64,000 nucleotides of DNA from Ceratotherium simum simum (GCF_000283155.1 NW_004454166.1:12465292-12529291), one strand, 5' to 3'; positions 32,171-42,520 are shown, numbered from the stretch's first letter. Program-made: numbers and translations. The notes: a model not told the origin generated them from the letters alone.

Positions 32171-33168
32171 CACCACAAAATCATTTCACATTCACAGAAA
32201 GTTCTACACTTTGGATCAAAATGATAGCATCCTTGACATGATGGACGTTCATTTCTTTAAAAACGTCCCTTTAAACTCGGGCTAAGAGAAACCATTCCTC
32301 CATCATGGAAGAATGCCATGATTAGAAGTATTTTTACATTGGACTTTTTCCTCTGCTTCCCTAGCTTAGCAAAAGACACACCTGTGCTTCCCTCCCACAT
32401 GGGATGTAAAAGAATTGCCTGCGTGCAAGACCCAGAGGAATAAAAGAGCTGCTGGCCACGTCACTGAGAAGGGTTTCCCTTACCCAACTGCCAGTCTCCA
32501 TGGCAACTGCCAGCCACAACCTACAAACAGTTACCTTGATGGCTTTACACATTCCTGCAGAACTCCCACAGAGGGAATCCTTGTTGATCTCTTGGTCGCT
32601 ACGGTTTCAGTTCCCACCATGATCTGAGACGTTCTCTATGTGTGTCTGTGCATGCATATATGTATATTAATGTGAAGCTTAGCACATGCTGCCCTTTGCT
32701 CTTGGTGGAAGCCAAAACATGCTTGAGGAGTGACTAGTGTAATCTTTGTGATGAAAATGACACAGTAATCCTTGCCCCAGTGGAAGGTCTGTGGTTGCTC
32801 ATAGGATCAGCTGAAAAATTCCTTCAGATTGACTGATGGGAATACAGTATGATTGAGTCTCCCCAGAGCAGAGTACATCTTCAGGCACTAAAACTACGTT
32901 TTAGTTTTGGACTTGTTAAAAAATAACTCACAATGGATGGGTCAATTCTACTCAGGTTCCAAAGAAAGTCAACTCTGGATTGGAAATTAGTGTGCATATT
33001 CATGATATTTCCTCTAAATGACTAACATTTACAGCCTCAATGGTGCAGCCACCTCATTCAGAATCAGAAGCATGAACCAGAGAGTCATCATTGGAATTAT
33101 CTCTAAATGCTACATTTGCATTTCTATTCTGGTGCTGAGGAATCTGCACCATTATGATGTGGGAGCCC
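32171..33168. other. single-copy sequence, nothing identified except motifs at 32.45 kb
   Basis: About 1 kb shows no recognisable repeat. The candidate regulatory motifs at 32458-32507 are listed separately. Confidence 0.45.
32458..32507 (+). promoter_or_regulatory. candidate CRE half-site plus RFX X-box-like site
   Basis: ACGTCA occurs at 32458-32463, and GTCTCCATGGCAAC at 32494-32507. The second matches the RFX palindrome GTTGCCATGGCAAC at 12 of 14 positions. The same order, CGTCA then a CCATGG-centred site, recurs at 46.7 kb and 57.2 kb. Function is inferred from motifs only. Confidence 0.3.
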
Positions 33169-33169
33169 T

Positions 33170-33322
33170 CAGTGCTTCTCAGATTTGAACGTGAATGTAA
33201 ATCATCCAGCAGGTCTTATGAAAATGCAGGTTCTGGTTCAGTGGATAAGGCTGGAGAGTCTGTGCTTCTAACATGCCCACAGGTGATGCTGGTGATGTTG
33301 GTTCATGGACCACTGCTGCAAG
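33170..33322 (+). mobile_element. MER5-type hAT MITE
   Basis: The order 'cagtgcttctcagatttgaacgtgaatgtaaatcatccagcaggtcttatgaaaatgcaggttctggttcagt', 'ctgtgcttctaacatgcccacaggtgatgctggtgatgttggttcatggacc' is the MER5A/MER5B layout. Confidence 0.85.
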
Positions 33323-33384
33323 GCTCTAAGGAGTCCTTACTGTGACCAGAGCATGTGAGGATTATAGTGAGGATTCTCAGTAAT

Positions 33385-33680
33385 GACATCATTTACATAA
33401 AATGCCACATACAGCAACTCGCATGGAACAGGTACTTGATAAATGTTGTTTCTCTCCTCTGCAAAATGTTTCCATTCTCATTAGTTCGTGGAACTGTCAC
33501 AACAAACTTGCAAGAGACTTGGGGCAGAAACTGGGTGTAATCTCCATTTTAAAGACAAGGAAACTGAAGTTTAGGGAAGTGAAATAATTTGCTCAAACAT
33601 AGAGCTAATGGGGCAGAGGCAGGAACTGAACATTGGTCTTCTAATTCCCAGCCCTATGTTCTTTCCATCACACCATCGTG
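33385..33680 (-). mobile_element. MIR, antisense, preceded by a small sense MIR tip
   Basis: A sense tip, 'aatgccacatacagcaactcgcatggaacaggtacttgataaatgttg', lies at 33400-33447. From about 33460, 'cagaaactgggtgtaatctccattttaaagacaaggaaactgaagtttagggaagtgaaataatttgctcaaacatagagctaatggggcagaggcaggaactgaa' is antisense MIR. Confidence 0.85.
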
Positions 33681-33719
33681 AGAGCCCACATGTCCATGTT
33701 AGGAATATCATTTAACTGA

Positions 33720-35165
33720 TTCAAGATGAAGACCATCCCATTATATTTTTGAAAGCTAGAAAAACCCTGCAATCAAAACCTGGCACAGACACTCCTCTCA
33801 AAAAAACTCCACAGGCCAATCTCAAAAACATAGAAGCAAAACTACTAAATAAAATATTTTCAAATCAAATCCAGCCGTGTATTTGAAGAACAATACAGAA
33901 TGACTAAGTAGAGTTTATTCCAGGAATGTAGGATAGTTTAATATTAACATAATTTATCACATCGATAGGTCAAAGAAAAAAAACCATTGTAAAAGGTGCC
34001 AAAAAGATATTTGATAAAATTTAATAGTCATTCAAGATTAAAAAAAAAAAAAGAAAAAAACCTGGGAATTGGAATTTACATCTTTAACATGAGAAAGTAT
34101 AAACTATCTGAAAGCACTAGCCAGTAATCTACTTAACTGGGAAATACTCGGGATAAGATAGAACTGCCAACCCTCGCTCCTATTTTTAACCTTGTTTTAG
34201 AAGTTTTAATCAATGCAATAAGACAGGAAAAATAAGTAAGAGGTAGAAATAGTTGTAAGGAGGAAATCAGGTTGTAATTATTTTCAGATGCTAAGATTTT
34301 CCTCCTAGAAAATCCAGGAGAATTTATTTTAGAACCACTAAAAAAAGTTCAATGGGATGAGCAATGACCATTGAACTCGGATATTGACACACTTCTACAC
34401 TGCCCAGAACATAAATCAGTACCACTTTTTGAAAGGCAATTAGCAATATATCTCAGAAATCTTAAAATGTGTGTACTCTTCAGCCAAACAATTCTACCTG
34501 TACGGATTCATTACCCCCTCCCCTATAAAATATAAATGTGCACAAGATATATGCATAGGAATATATTTCATAATGTTATTTATAATAGAAATCACAGGGC
34601 CGGCCCCATGGCTTAGCGGTTGGGTGCGCGCACTCCGCTGCTGGCGGCCCGGGTTCGGATCCCGGGCGCGCACAGACGCGCCGCTTCTCCGGCCATGCTG
34701 GGGCCGCGTCCCACATACGGCAACTGGAAGGCTGTGCAACTATGACATACAACTATCTACTGGGGCTTTGGGGGAAAAATAAATAAATAAAATCTTAAAA
34801 AAAAAAAGAAATCACAATAGGGATGCTTCACAATAGGGAATTAAATAAGTCAATTATGGTAAATCTATTCAACGGACTGCAATGAAGCCATTGATTCACT
34901 GAATTAGTCTACTTAATGACCTGAAAAAATGTTCAGAATACATTACTAAGGGGAGAAAGCTAGGTATGAAACAATATGCACTGTTTGATCGCATTTTTAT
35001 AAAATACAGAAGCATAGAAAAAAATGAAAATGCTTACAGTGATTATTTTAAAGTGACTGGATAATAAGTGATCTGTTTATTTTTCCATTTGCTTTTCTGT
35101 ATTTTGCTATTTTAGCACATCAAGCACGAGTTGCTTTTGTAATAACCACAAAAGTTGTGTGTGCA
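33720..35165 (+). mobile_element. L1 (ORF2 end plus 3' UTR), split by an ERE
   Basis: At 33740-34330 an A-rich strand follows the L1 ORF2 reverse-transcriptase region, for example 'agaatgactaagtagagtttattccaggaatgtaggatagtttaatatta' and 'attttcagatgctaagattttcctcctagaaaatcc'. At 34400-35160 the old L1M-type 3' UTR follows: 'caattctacctgtacgg', 'aatgttatttataatag', then after the ERE 'ttaaataagtcaattatggtaaatctattcaacgg' and 'ggtatgaaacaatatgcactgtttgatcgcatttttataaaa'. Frames are broken throughout. Confidence 0.88.
34597..34806 (+). mobile_element. ERE SINE, young-looking, untailed type
   Basis: Head 'gggccggccccatggcttagcggttggg', an intact B-box-like 'gggttcggatcccgg', many intact CpG sites and 'acatacaactatctactggggctttggggg'. 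The tail is AATA-repeated. An exact 10-bp duplication AGAAATCACA flanks it (34587-34596 and 34807-34816). It sits in the 3' UTR of an old L1. Confidence 0.97.
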
Positions 35166-35184
35166 CACATGTGCATCTTATTTT

Positions 35185-35335
35185 AAAGAGGCAATTAGGA
35201 GTCAGTGTTTAATTCTGAAGAGTGGAGTGATGCAAGCTAAGTGAAGCTTAGGGAAATTTGTTTTCACTGCTGACAGTGAATTAGGTCAAAGGGTGAGACC
35301 TTGAAAAGAAGGAGATGCACATCTGAATTGGGCTG
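35185..35335 (-). mobile_element. L2 fragment, antisense (weak)
   Basis: The phrases 'gaagagtggagtgatgcaagctaagtgaagcttaggg' and 'gtgagaccttgaaaagaagga' are compatible with antisense L2. The match is weak. Confidence 0.4.
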
Positions 35336-35660
35336 TCACAATTGCAGCATAAGATCTTGAGGGCACAACCTAGAGATGGTTACCAGGGTGAAACAGGTGA
35401 GATCCAGGAAGCCTACTGAAGGTGAATCATCAGGAAAAAGTGATAGAGAAATAAAGATGTGGCCAGCTCTGGGGAGAGAGGGTGGGGTGAGCCCTTCTGA
35501 CAAAGCACTGGTGATGCAAATACAGCCACAACAAAGTGAATGAACACAGATGTAGAGGCAGGTCATCTTAATTAGGACACAGCCACGCAAGGTGGATCCT
35601 GAACATGAGGAAGCTCAGGGCAGAAGCTTTGCTGGGATGGAGGTTCAGAGTTTCTCTAAA
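35336..35660. other. single-copy sequence, nothing identified
   Basis: No repeat family or exon is recognised. Confidence 0.4.
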
Positions 35661-35890
35661 AACTTCCTCCCATGTGAATAATTCTTTACAGTTTACGAAA
35701 GTTGCTCTCTCATCTGATTCTCACAGGTGACCTGGTGAAATCGGCATGACAGCCATCATCACTCCTGTTTGAGATGAGATGAGAGAACTGAGACCATTTT
35801 AAGCAGTTTACCCATGTCTGTGAAGTGGCACAGTCAGGACTGGAACTCAGGCCTATCTATCTTCAAATCCAGTATTCTTCCACACAAATC
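35661..35890 (-). mobile_element. MIR, antisense
   Basis: The order 'aattctttacagtttacgaaagttgc', 'catctgattctcacaggtgacctgg', 'gagatgagagaactgagacc', 'cccatgtctgtgaagtggcacagtcaggactggaactcagg' is antisense MIR. Confidence 0.85.
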
Positions 35891-36129
35891 ATGCTGTTTT
35901 GCTATAAATATAGGTAGTAGTTGAAATCACATAAGCAGATGAATTTGCTAAAAAAAAAAAAAAAGTAGGGAGTGGACTAGAAGTTAGTCCTAGAAGTTAG
36001 CAGGCCAAAGGCAATATAATTATACAAATGAGTAAGAACTGAAAAGATTCAATGAGGATCTAAATGTAGTAGGATTTACTAGGACTTAACAGTGGTGAGA
36101 ATAGAAACTAGAAATGGATTCATCTATTC

Positions 36130-36530
36130 AGTAAACAAGTCTTGTATGTGTCAGGATAGTCTGGATTATATTGTGATAACAAAAAACCCAGGCTCTCAGT
36201 GTCCTAAAACAATAAATGTTTCTTTCTGGTTCATAGTACAAGTTGATCACAGGATGTCAGAAAAGCTCTCTGCTCAACAAAATCACTCAGGGACCCAAGC
36301 TGAGCAAGAAGTCAGCATCTTCTAGAACACTGGCAATCGTTGCCAGAGAAAGAAGAGAAAGCTCTAGAGACTCTAGCACCAACAATTGAATGCTCTGAGA
36401 TAGAAGTGACATACATCACTCCCACCCCCAACCCACTGGCCAGAACTGGCCACATGCCCCACCCAGCCACAGGAGAACCACAAAGATGTGGTGAGCAGCA
36501 CTTATGAGCACCAGGGCTACTGAACATCTG
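36130..36530 (+). repeat. interspersed repeat (family B), copy 2
   Basis: The order 'tgtcaggatagtctggattatattgtgataacaaaaaacccaggctctcagtgtcc', 'caataaatgtttctttctgg', 'aaaatcactcagggacccaagctgag', 'acccactggccagaactggccacatgcccc' parallels the repeat at 24285-24650. The family name is not known to me. Confidence 0.55.
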
Positions 36531-37068
36531 TGCTTGGCAATGGGAAGAGTGACATAATTTATTGAGCTCAAGGGTATCCCAATGAGGAAGTTGATGGGTG
36601 GATGTAAGCAGAAATGTAAAGAGTCCATCTAAGAAAGGAAAAAGATCATTTCATTAATTTCTAATAACAATACAGATTAGGTAAATCATTTGAAAGCAGA
36701 CCGCTTCTCTTAGTTAAATGGCAGGACTTAAAAAAAAATAAAAAGAAATCCTGGTTCTTCATCTTCCAGCAGAGAAGTAAGAAAGGATATCAGAAGAGAA
36801 TTAAGGGTCACAACTCAAATCAATAACTCAGTCGTAAATAGCCAGTCAGTCCACATTCGTTTTAAAAGCATCCACTGGATATGGAGCATTATTCTAAAAC
36901 CCAGCTCCCATCCTCAGCTCAATGCCGGTGGGCACTAGTCCACCAACACAGGACAAATTGTTTTTCTCATGAAATGTCGAGGAACCAGAATCCTTCCTCT
37001 GCCCCAGGTGAAACTATTTGGTGTTCCAGTAAATTCTTTGATAGACTTGGCATGGAGTGGCAGCAACA
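36531..37068. other. single-copy sequence, nothing identified
   Basis: No repeat family or exon is recognised. Confidence 0.4.
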
Positions 37069-37252
37069 TGCACTCAGAAAATGATTAGATTCTGCGTCAG
37101 AAAACTGAAGTTTGAATCTTATCTTCCTTCAAGTTATTTACTGTGTAAACTGATGATGATAATAACCTTGGCTCACAAGGTTGCTGTAACAAGGTAAAGT
37201 GTGAAAAATCCTAACACTTAGTAGGTATTCAATAAATGCTCTTTTCCTTGCT
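37069..37252 (+). mobile_element. MIR
   Basis: The order 'gattctgcgtcagaaaactgaagtttgaatcttatc', 'gatgataataaccttggctcacaaggttgctgtaacaaggtaaagtg' and 'taacacttagtaggtattcaataaatgctctttt' follows MIR. Confidence 0.85.
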
Positions 37253-37927
37253 TTAACATAGCATCTCGAGTTTCAGAGTATCTGCCACAAGCAAGATTCC
37301 AGATGTGCAAAGCATGTCTATGACCTCAGATTTCATTTTATAAGACTTATATCTGGACCTTGTGTAGTAATTTCAGTAAAGAAGGTGTTAGATTTTTTTT
37401 CCTCATGTAATTTCTTTTGCATATTGTACCTCCTTCAAAGGCCAAATTGCTAGTTATAAAGCAACCCCTTCTAGAGGTTTGCCTCATATCGTATGACAAT
37501 TAGACAGCCCAAGAATAAAGTTCAAACATATTTCAGCTAGTGATGATTTTGAGGGATTTGTCAGTTGACCAAACATGAACACCAGGAAAACTGACAGCCT
37601 GTTAGTGATGCACAGGCCCCTCCTTTGAGCCTGGTTAGGAACACAAGCGTTTGCTGTAAGTACCTAATTTATCACTGGAAAAGATAGCAAATATGTTATT
37701 AATGAATGAATAAATCACTCTCAGGCAAGCAATGACTTCATTTTCCCTTGGGAGTACTCAGCATAATATTTTTCCTGCAAACAGTACCCTTAAGCCAGCT
37801 CACGAGAGTCCTAGCAGAAAGGCTAGAATGCATTTCTCTGCAGGCCTTGAGCGCTGTGCTGTAAGCAGAGCAGCAGATGCCCCAATGTCCTGCAGTACAG
37901 AGCCCTGTCTATTGGCAGATGGGTCAG
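37253..37927. other. single-copy sequence, nothing identified
   Basis: No repeat family or exon is recognised. Confidence 0.4.
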
Positions 37928-38297
37928 TCTGCCATAGACTGAATGTTTGTGTCCCCTCAAAACTCATATGTTAAATCCTAAAAATACAATATGTTGGTAC
38001 TTGAAGGCAGGGCCTTCAGGAGGTGATTAGGACATGAGGGTGGAGCCCACATGAATGGGATTAGTGCCCTTATAAAAGAGACTGCAGAAGGCATCTTTGC
38101 CCCTGCCACCATACAAAGACACAGGGAGAAGACAGCCATCTATGAACCAGGAAGTGGGCTCTCACCAGAAACCAAATCTGCTCATACCTTGATCTTGGAC
38201 ATCCAGCCTCCGGAACTATGAGAAATAAAATTTCTGTTGTTTATAAGCCACCCAGTCTATGGTGTTCTGTTATAGCAGCCTGAATGGAATAAGACAC
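37928..38297 (+). mobile_element. MLT1 solo LTR (younger subfamily)
   Basis: The order 'catagactgaatgtttgtgtcccctcaaaactcatatgttaaa', 'ggcagggccttcaggaggtgattaggacatgagggtggagcc', 'gggattagtgcccttataaaagaga', 'ccggaactatgagaaataaaatttctgttgtttataagccacccagtctatgg' is a whole MLT1 LTR, with no internal region beside it. Confidence 0.94.
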
Positions 38298-38654
38298 TGT
38301 CCATCATGTGGGGCATGGCCTAGAGGATAGCTCTCTTCTCCTGGACCTTCAACCTCTTCTAATTGTGAGAAGAACTAGCCAAAAAACAGGTGACCACATA
38401 CTGCATTGTGCATGGGCTTCCTGGGAAATACAGACCCTCAGTGACTGAGCCACAAATTGCACAGAGAGCAAGCAAGAAGAGGGAGGGAGGGAGAGGAAGG
38501 CAGCTGGGACAAGGAGGAGGGGCACCACAGGAAGATCCTCTGACAGGAGGAACCATGCAACTGACAAATGAGTCACAGTGTAACTGCTACTAGGGATCTG
38601 GTAGTGAGAGCAACGGTATGACAGAGCCAACGGCAATGGGACAAACATGGGGAA
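38298..38654. other. single-copy sequence with a purine-rich run
   Basis: A GGGA-rich purine run lies at 38465-38525 (gagggagggagggagagga). No family or exon is recognised otherwise. Confidence 0.5.
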
Positions 38655-38855
38655 TGGCAGCAGCAGAGCACCTTCTAATCCTAACTTGGCTGTGTTACTT
38701 TGGAAAAATCACATGGCTTCTCTGAGCCTCTGCTTCCTCTCACGTAAAACAGGGAAGTTGTCCATCGCAGGGAGTTGGGATGAAGATTAAATGAGATAAT
38801 ATATGTGAAACCACAAAGCCTGTATAAATACCAGTCATTATGATTATTATGAGAG
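38655..38855 (+). mobile_element. MIR
   Basis: The order 'ctaacttggctgtgttactttggaaaaatcacatggcttctctgagcctctgcttcctctcacgtaaaacaggga', 'tgaagattaaatgagataatatatgtg' is MIR. Confidence 0.92.
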
Positions 38856-38859
38856 TTTC

Positions 38860-39285
38860 ACTCATTCTTTCATTAAAAGTTCACTGGGTGCCATCTAAAT
38901 GCCAAGCCCTGTGCTCGGTGCCGGCAACACAAAGACAAACATGTCAAAAATAAGATAAAAGTCCTAGTGTCTAGGAGCTCTACATCTAGAGGGGCAGAGA
39001 GACAAGGAAATACAATAGAAATATTATAATGCAGGGATCAGTAAACTTTTTTCTGTTAAGGGCAAAATGTAAATATTTTAGGCTCAATCGCAACTACTCT
39101 GTGGATGTAGGCCAAGAGCAGCCATAGACGATACGCAAATCAATAGATGTGGCTGTGTTCCCAAAAAAGGTGGTGGGAGGCAAGGTCAGAAAGGTAGGCA
39201 GGATTGGATGTTGTAGGGCCCTGGAGAGCATGCTAAGGACTCAGATTTTATCCTAAAACCAATAGGACTAAATAATCCTCCCCAC
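38860..39285 (-). mobile_element. L2, antisense, split by a hAT MITE
   Basis: The first part is 'ctcattctttcattaaaagttcactgggtgccatctaaatgccaagccctgtgctcggtgccggcaacacaaagacaaacatg'. The second part (39165-39285) is 'gtaggcaggattggatgttgtagggccctggagagcatgctaaggactcagattttatcc', the antisense block further upstream in L2. The MITE at 39032 lies between them. Confidence 0.75.
39032..39164 (+). mobile_element. hAT-Charlie MITE (MER58/MER3 group), truncated
   Basis: The order 'cagggatcagtaaacttttttctgttaagggcaaaatgtaaatattttaggctcaatcgcaactactctg', 'gcagccatagacgatacgcaaatcaatagatgtggctgtgttcc' is the 5' two thirds of this family. A near-complete relative lies at 41387-41585. The exact family name is uncertain. 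Confidence 0.75.
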
Positions 39286-39289
39286 TTGT

Positions 39290-39562
39290 GTACAGTGGCA
39301 TTGTCCAAAGTCCATTCTTGAGGAACTTAAGATGTTGAGGAGGCTCATCAGAAAGGTTCCCAGGCCCTTTGAATCTCCGTCTCAGGTATTCTCAACACAC
39401 ATAGCACGTTAAACGTTCTCAGAGTTCTCGCAGAAAAGAAACCCATTTAATTGTATTAAACTTTTCACATTTACTTGATTAATCTTTTTTCCAAAGAACA
39501 CCTAACACAAACCCCTGGACCCAGTGTTCCTTGACGTATACACTCTGGGAAACACTGGCCAA
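39290..39562 (+). mobile_element. possible hAT-type element
   Basis: It starts 'cagtggcattgtccaaagtccattc' and ends 'gtgttccttgacgtatacactctgggaaacactg'. The CAGTG/CACTG termini and length suggest a hAT nonautonomous element. The family is not identified. Confidence 0.4.
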
Positions 39563-39595
39563 TGGATCAAAAGCAAACTCCTCAGCAGCAGATTC

Positions 39596-40127
39596 ATAGC
39601 CATGATCTGACTCCTGACTCCTTCTCTGGCCTCAATGTCCGCTGTTCCTAAACACTCTGGACTCCACCAACGCCAAACCACTCATGGCTCCCTAAATACA
39701 CGATGCTATTTCACGCCCCCTTACATTTACACATTCTGTTCAATATTCCTAGAATGTTCTTCTCTTCCTTGTCTACCTGTTGAACAGACTGATCCTAAAA
39801 TCTAGCTCAAGAACGTCCTCCTTTGCAAAATCCTGAAAAACACCTCTCCCTGAACCCATCCTATCTTACAGAAGACACACACACACACACACACATGCAC
39901 GCACAGGCACACACACATGCATGCATACACATGCACACGTGCGCACACTCACACTGGGCACTCTTCCCTTCTCCATATAACTTCATATCTTGTATTTAAT
40001 TCTGTTATTGTCCACATTATATTATATTGTAAGTTTGTGTCCTCTACTAATAAAGACTACTTCAGTGCCTGCTCAGTACCAAACACTGCAAAAATGATGT
40101 TTAAGTGGATGAATTAATTCATTCACT
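39596..40127 (+). mobile_element. L2 3' end containing a CA repeat
   Basis: The L2 part is 'gccatgatctgactcctgactccttctctggcctcaatgtccgctgttcc', 'ttccttgtctacctgttgaac', 'ctagctcaagaacgtcctcctttgcaaaatcc'. After the CA repeat it continues 'tcatatcttgtatttaattctg', 'ttgtgtcctctactaataa', and 'cagtgcctgctcagtaccaaacactgcaaaaatgatgtttaagtggatgaat'. Confidence 0.8.
39874..39955 (+). repeat. (CA)n microsatellite, interrupted
   Basis: About 12 CA units are followed by a mixed CA / TGCA / TGCG run. It is embedded in the L2. Confidence 0.95.
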
Positions 40128-40483
40128 TATTGATTTCATCTATGAGAAAAGCATACTATGCATTCCACCCCTATTGAAGCCCTAATTATTGCGCTCATTC
40201 TCCTGTGGGAAGGTACAGGTTATTTAATTGGGGGAAAATCCAAGGTAACATAAGAAGGCATTTCTAGTCTTTGATCCTATGTTGAAAGACACAGGCTTCA
40301 TTAACTTAATTTCAGGTACTGCATATGCACTTGCAACACTTTGGTAAACTGACTGCCCTTGCTATCCTTGCTGTTCGTGAGCTGCATGAGATATCACCAT
40401 CAAAAGGAGTGGCTTCCCCCATGCAGTACCAAGGTCAGACTGAGTGAAGAGCAGCAGGAAGTATGTCTCATGATTACCGAGGC
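40128..40483. other. single-copy sequence, nothing identified
   Basis: No repeat family or exon is recognised. Confidence 0.4.
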
Positions 40484-40668
40484 CAGTGCTTCTCGAGCTT
40501 GAGCGGGCGTCAGAATCACCTGGAAGGTTGTTAAAACACAGATTGCTGGGCCCCACCCTCGAGTGTCTGATTCAGTAGGTCCTGGGTGGGCCTGAGAATT
40601 TGCGTTTCTAACAGTGCCCAGGGGAAGCTGGTGCTGCTGGTCCAGGAACCACACTTTGAGAACTACTG
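40484..40668 (+). mobile_element. MER5A (hAT-Charlie), full length
   Basis: It runs from 'cagtgcttctcgagcttgagcg' through 'cagaatcacctggaaggttgttaaaacacagattgctgggccccaccctcgag', 'tgattcagtaggtcctgggtgggcctgagaatttgcgtttctaac' to 'gtgctgctggtccaggaaccacactttgagaactactg'. This is a close match end to end. Confidence 0.97.
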
Positions 40669-40734
40669 ATCTATGGTTCACTGACTGCTTCCCAATGACA
40701 GAAATGTACTAGCAACACAAGTGAGCAAGCTACC

Positions 40735-40965
40735 TGATTACTGTTCTCAGGGATATGGCAAAGAGCACCGGCACTAAATTTGGATTCCAAAGACCAACCT
40801 CGTGACAAGTGGCAAATCATGGAACCTTAGGACACCTTAGCTTCTTCCACTCAAAAATGGCCATTATAAGCCCATCACTGCCTACCCTTGCTGGTTTGCT
40901 GTGTGAATATGATGGGTAAATGACCCATAAGTGTCTATATCCTAGAAAGCCCTAAAGAATGAGAA
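40735..40965 (+). mobile_element. MIR
   Basis: The order 'aagagcaccggcactaaatttggattccaaagaccaacctcgtgacaagtggcaaatcatggaaccttaggacaccttagcttcttccactcaaaaatgg' and 'tgtgaatatgatgggtaaatgac' follows MIR. Confidence 0.7.
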
Positions 40966-41104
40966 ATTTGATTGAAAAAGATAAAACAAACATATGTGAA
41001 TAGTACAAAAAATTTTAAGGTGTGTGACACAGTGGAGGGTAATCCGGAGGAAGAGTTCAGAGATGAATTTCTCCACATTAGTCAAAAAAGTTTTCATACA
41101 TGAA

Positions 41105-41255
41105 CAGGTAGCAACAAAATTTTGACTTTAACAATTGAAGGATTAGTTTGTTCCTTTTTATTGTTGATAGTATTCCATTTTATAGATGTACCATGGAATG
41201 TATTTGTTTAACCATTCACTCATTGAATGAGAAAGCATTTTCTAAAAGACATGGA
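41105..41255 (+). mobile_element. L1 3' fragment
   Basis: The stretch 'cctttttattgttgatagtattccattttatagatgtaccatggaatgtatttgtttaaccattcactcattga' is the L1 3' region 'tattgctgagtagtattccattgtatggatataccacagtttg'. Confidence 0.8.
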
Positions 41256-41386
41256 GGGTGAGAAACTTCAAGTGGTGTTCAGAAAACATTGAACATTTTT
41301 TAACTTATCCTGTTTTGTTCCAAAAATTATTTAAGACAGAGATGAAGAGTAGATCCATTTGTTTAGAGCAAGTGCTTCATCTAGAG

Positions 41387-41585
41387 CAGGGAATGGCAAA
41401 TTTGTTGTATAAAAGGCCAGGTAGTAAATATTTTAGGTTTTGTGGGCCATATGGTCTCTATCACAACCATTCAGCTCTGCTACACAAAAGCCACCATAGA
41501 TAACATGTAAATGAATGGGCATGGCTCTGTTCCAATAAAACTTTATTTACAAAAACAGGCCCAGGTCTTAGTTTGCTGACCCCTG
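41387..41585 (+). mobile_element. hAT-Charlie MITE (MER58/MER3 group), complete
   Basis: The order 'cagggaatggcaaatttg', 'aaggccaggtagtaaatattttaggttttgtgggccatatggtctc', 'catggctctgttccaataaaactttatttacaaaaacaggcc' and 'gtttgctgacccctg' is the full element. The 8-mers ATCTAGAG (41379-41386) and ATTTAGAG (41586-41593) are its target-site duplication. Confidence 0.9.
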
Positions 41586-41923
41586 ATTTAGAGGAATATA
41601 GAAGATAAAGTTGAAAAGGCAGCTTGCGATTGTGGCGAGTCTTGAATGCCAAGTCAATGAATTTAGACTTTGTTTGGTAAACATTCAGAAGTTCCCAGAG
41701 ATTTTTTGAGCAGGTTTTTGGTGGAGAGAGAAATGTTTTAATCACAATTAAAGTGAAATGTTTGGAAGATTAATCTGCAAGTGATAGATAAAATGAATTC
41801 ATGGTGTGAGCAAGAGAAAATGGAGGAGAGAGATAAGTTAAATGACTACCGTGATTGTCCAAGCTAAAAATAAAAAGGGCCTGAACTAGGCTGGTACAAT
41901 TGGACATAAGAGAAAAGGATGGA
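41586..41923 (-). mobile_element. L2 fragment, antisense (weak)
   Basis: The phrases 'gcgagtcttgaatgccaagtcaatgaatttagactttgtttgg' and 'ttttgagcaggtttttggtggagagag' fit antisense L2 loosely. Confidence 0.45.
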
Positions 41924-41938
41924 AATAAAATAGATTTT

Positions 41939-42196
41939 TTTGTTTGTTTGTTTGTTTGTTTTGGTGAGGAAGATTAGCCCTGAGCTAACATCTGTTGCCA
42001 ATTCTTCTCTTTTTGCTGATGAAGACTGGCCCTGGGCTAACATCCGTGCCCATCTTCCTCTACTTTATATGGGATGCTGCCACAGCATGGCTTGATAAGC
42101 GGTGCGTTAGGTCCGTGCCTGGGATCCAAACCTGCAAACCCTGGGCCGCGGAAGCAGAGAGCACAAACTTAACCACTATGCCACTCAGCTGGCCCC
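41939..42196 (-). mobile_element. ERE SINE, antisense, tailed type with two tail modules
   Basis: It begins with a T-rich (TTTG)n tail, then two modules, 'gaggaagattagccctgagctaacatc' and 'gaagactggccctgggctaacatcc'. It continues 'tactttatatgggatgctgccacagcatggc' and ends at the head '...cactcagctggcccc'. A 15-bp duplication AATAAAATAGATTTT flanks it exactly (41924-41938 and 42197-42211). Confidence 0.97.
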
Positions 42197-42279
42197 AATA
42201 AAATAGATTTTAAAGAGACAATTGATAGAATTTGAAAACTGACAGGATACCATGGCAAAGGAGACAGAGAAAGCAAAAA

Positions 42280-42520
42280 ATAGCCCAGATATTTAAGTAC
42301 AGGCTTTGGAATGAAGCAGACCTGAGCTAGAACTGTTTGTTCTGATCTACTTGAGCAAGTTACGAAATCTCAGCTTTAGTTTCCTCATCTGTAAAAGGAG
42401 TAAGAATACTATCTTCCTCAGAGTGCAGTTGGGCAGAATGAAGGAAATAATGCAGGCAAAGCCCTTAGCACAGTAACTGGTATTTAGCAACTGTTCCTTA
42501 AATGGTAGTGACCATGACGT
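42280..42520 (+). mobile_element. MIR
   Basis: The order 'tacaggctttggaatgaagcagacctgagctagaactg', 'ctacttgagcaagttacgaaatctcagctttagtttcctcatctgtaaaaggag', 'gcaaagcccttagcacagtaactggtatttagcaactg' is nearly complete MIR. Confidence 0.95.

Noticed and set aside
38475..38500. Possible G-quadruplex in GGGA repeats
   Set aside because: Only three clear GGG runs are present, followed by GG runs, so the pattern is below the usual four-run rule.
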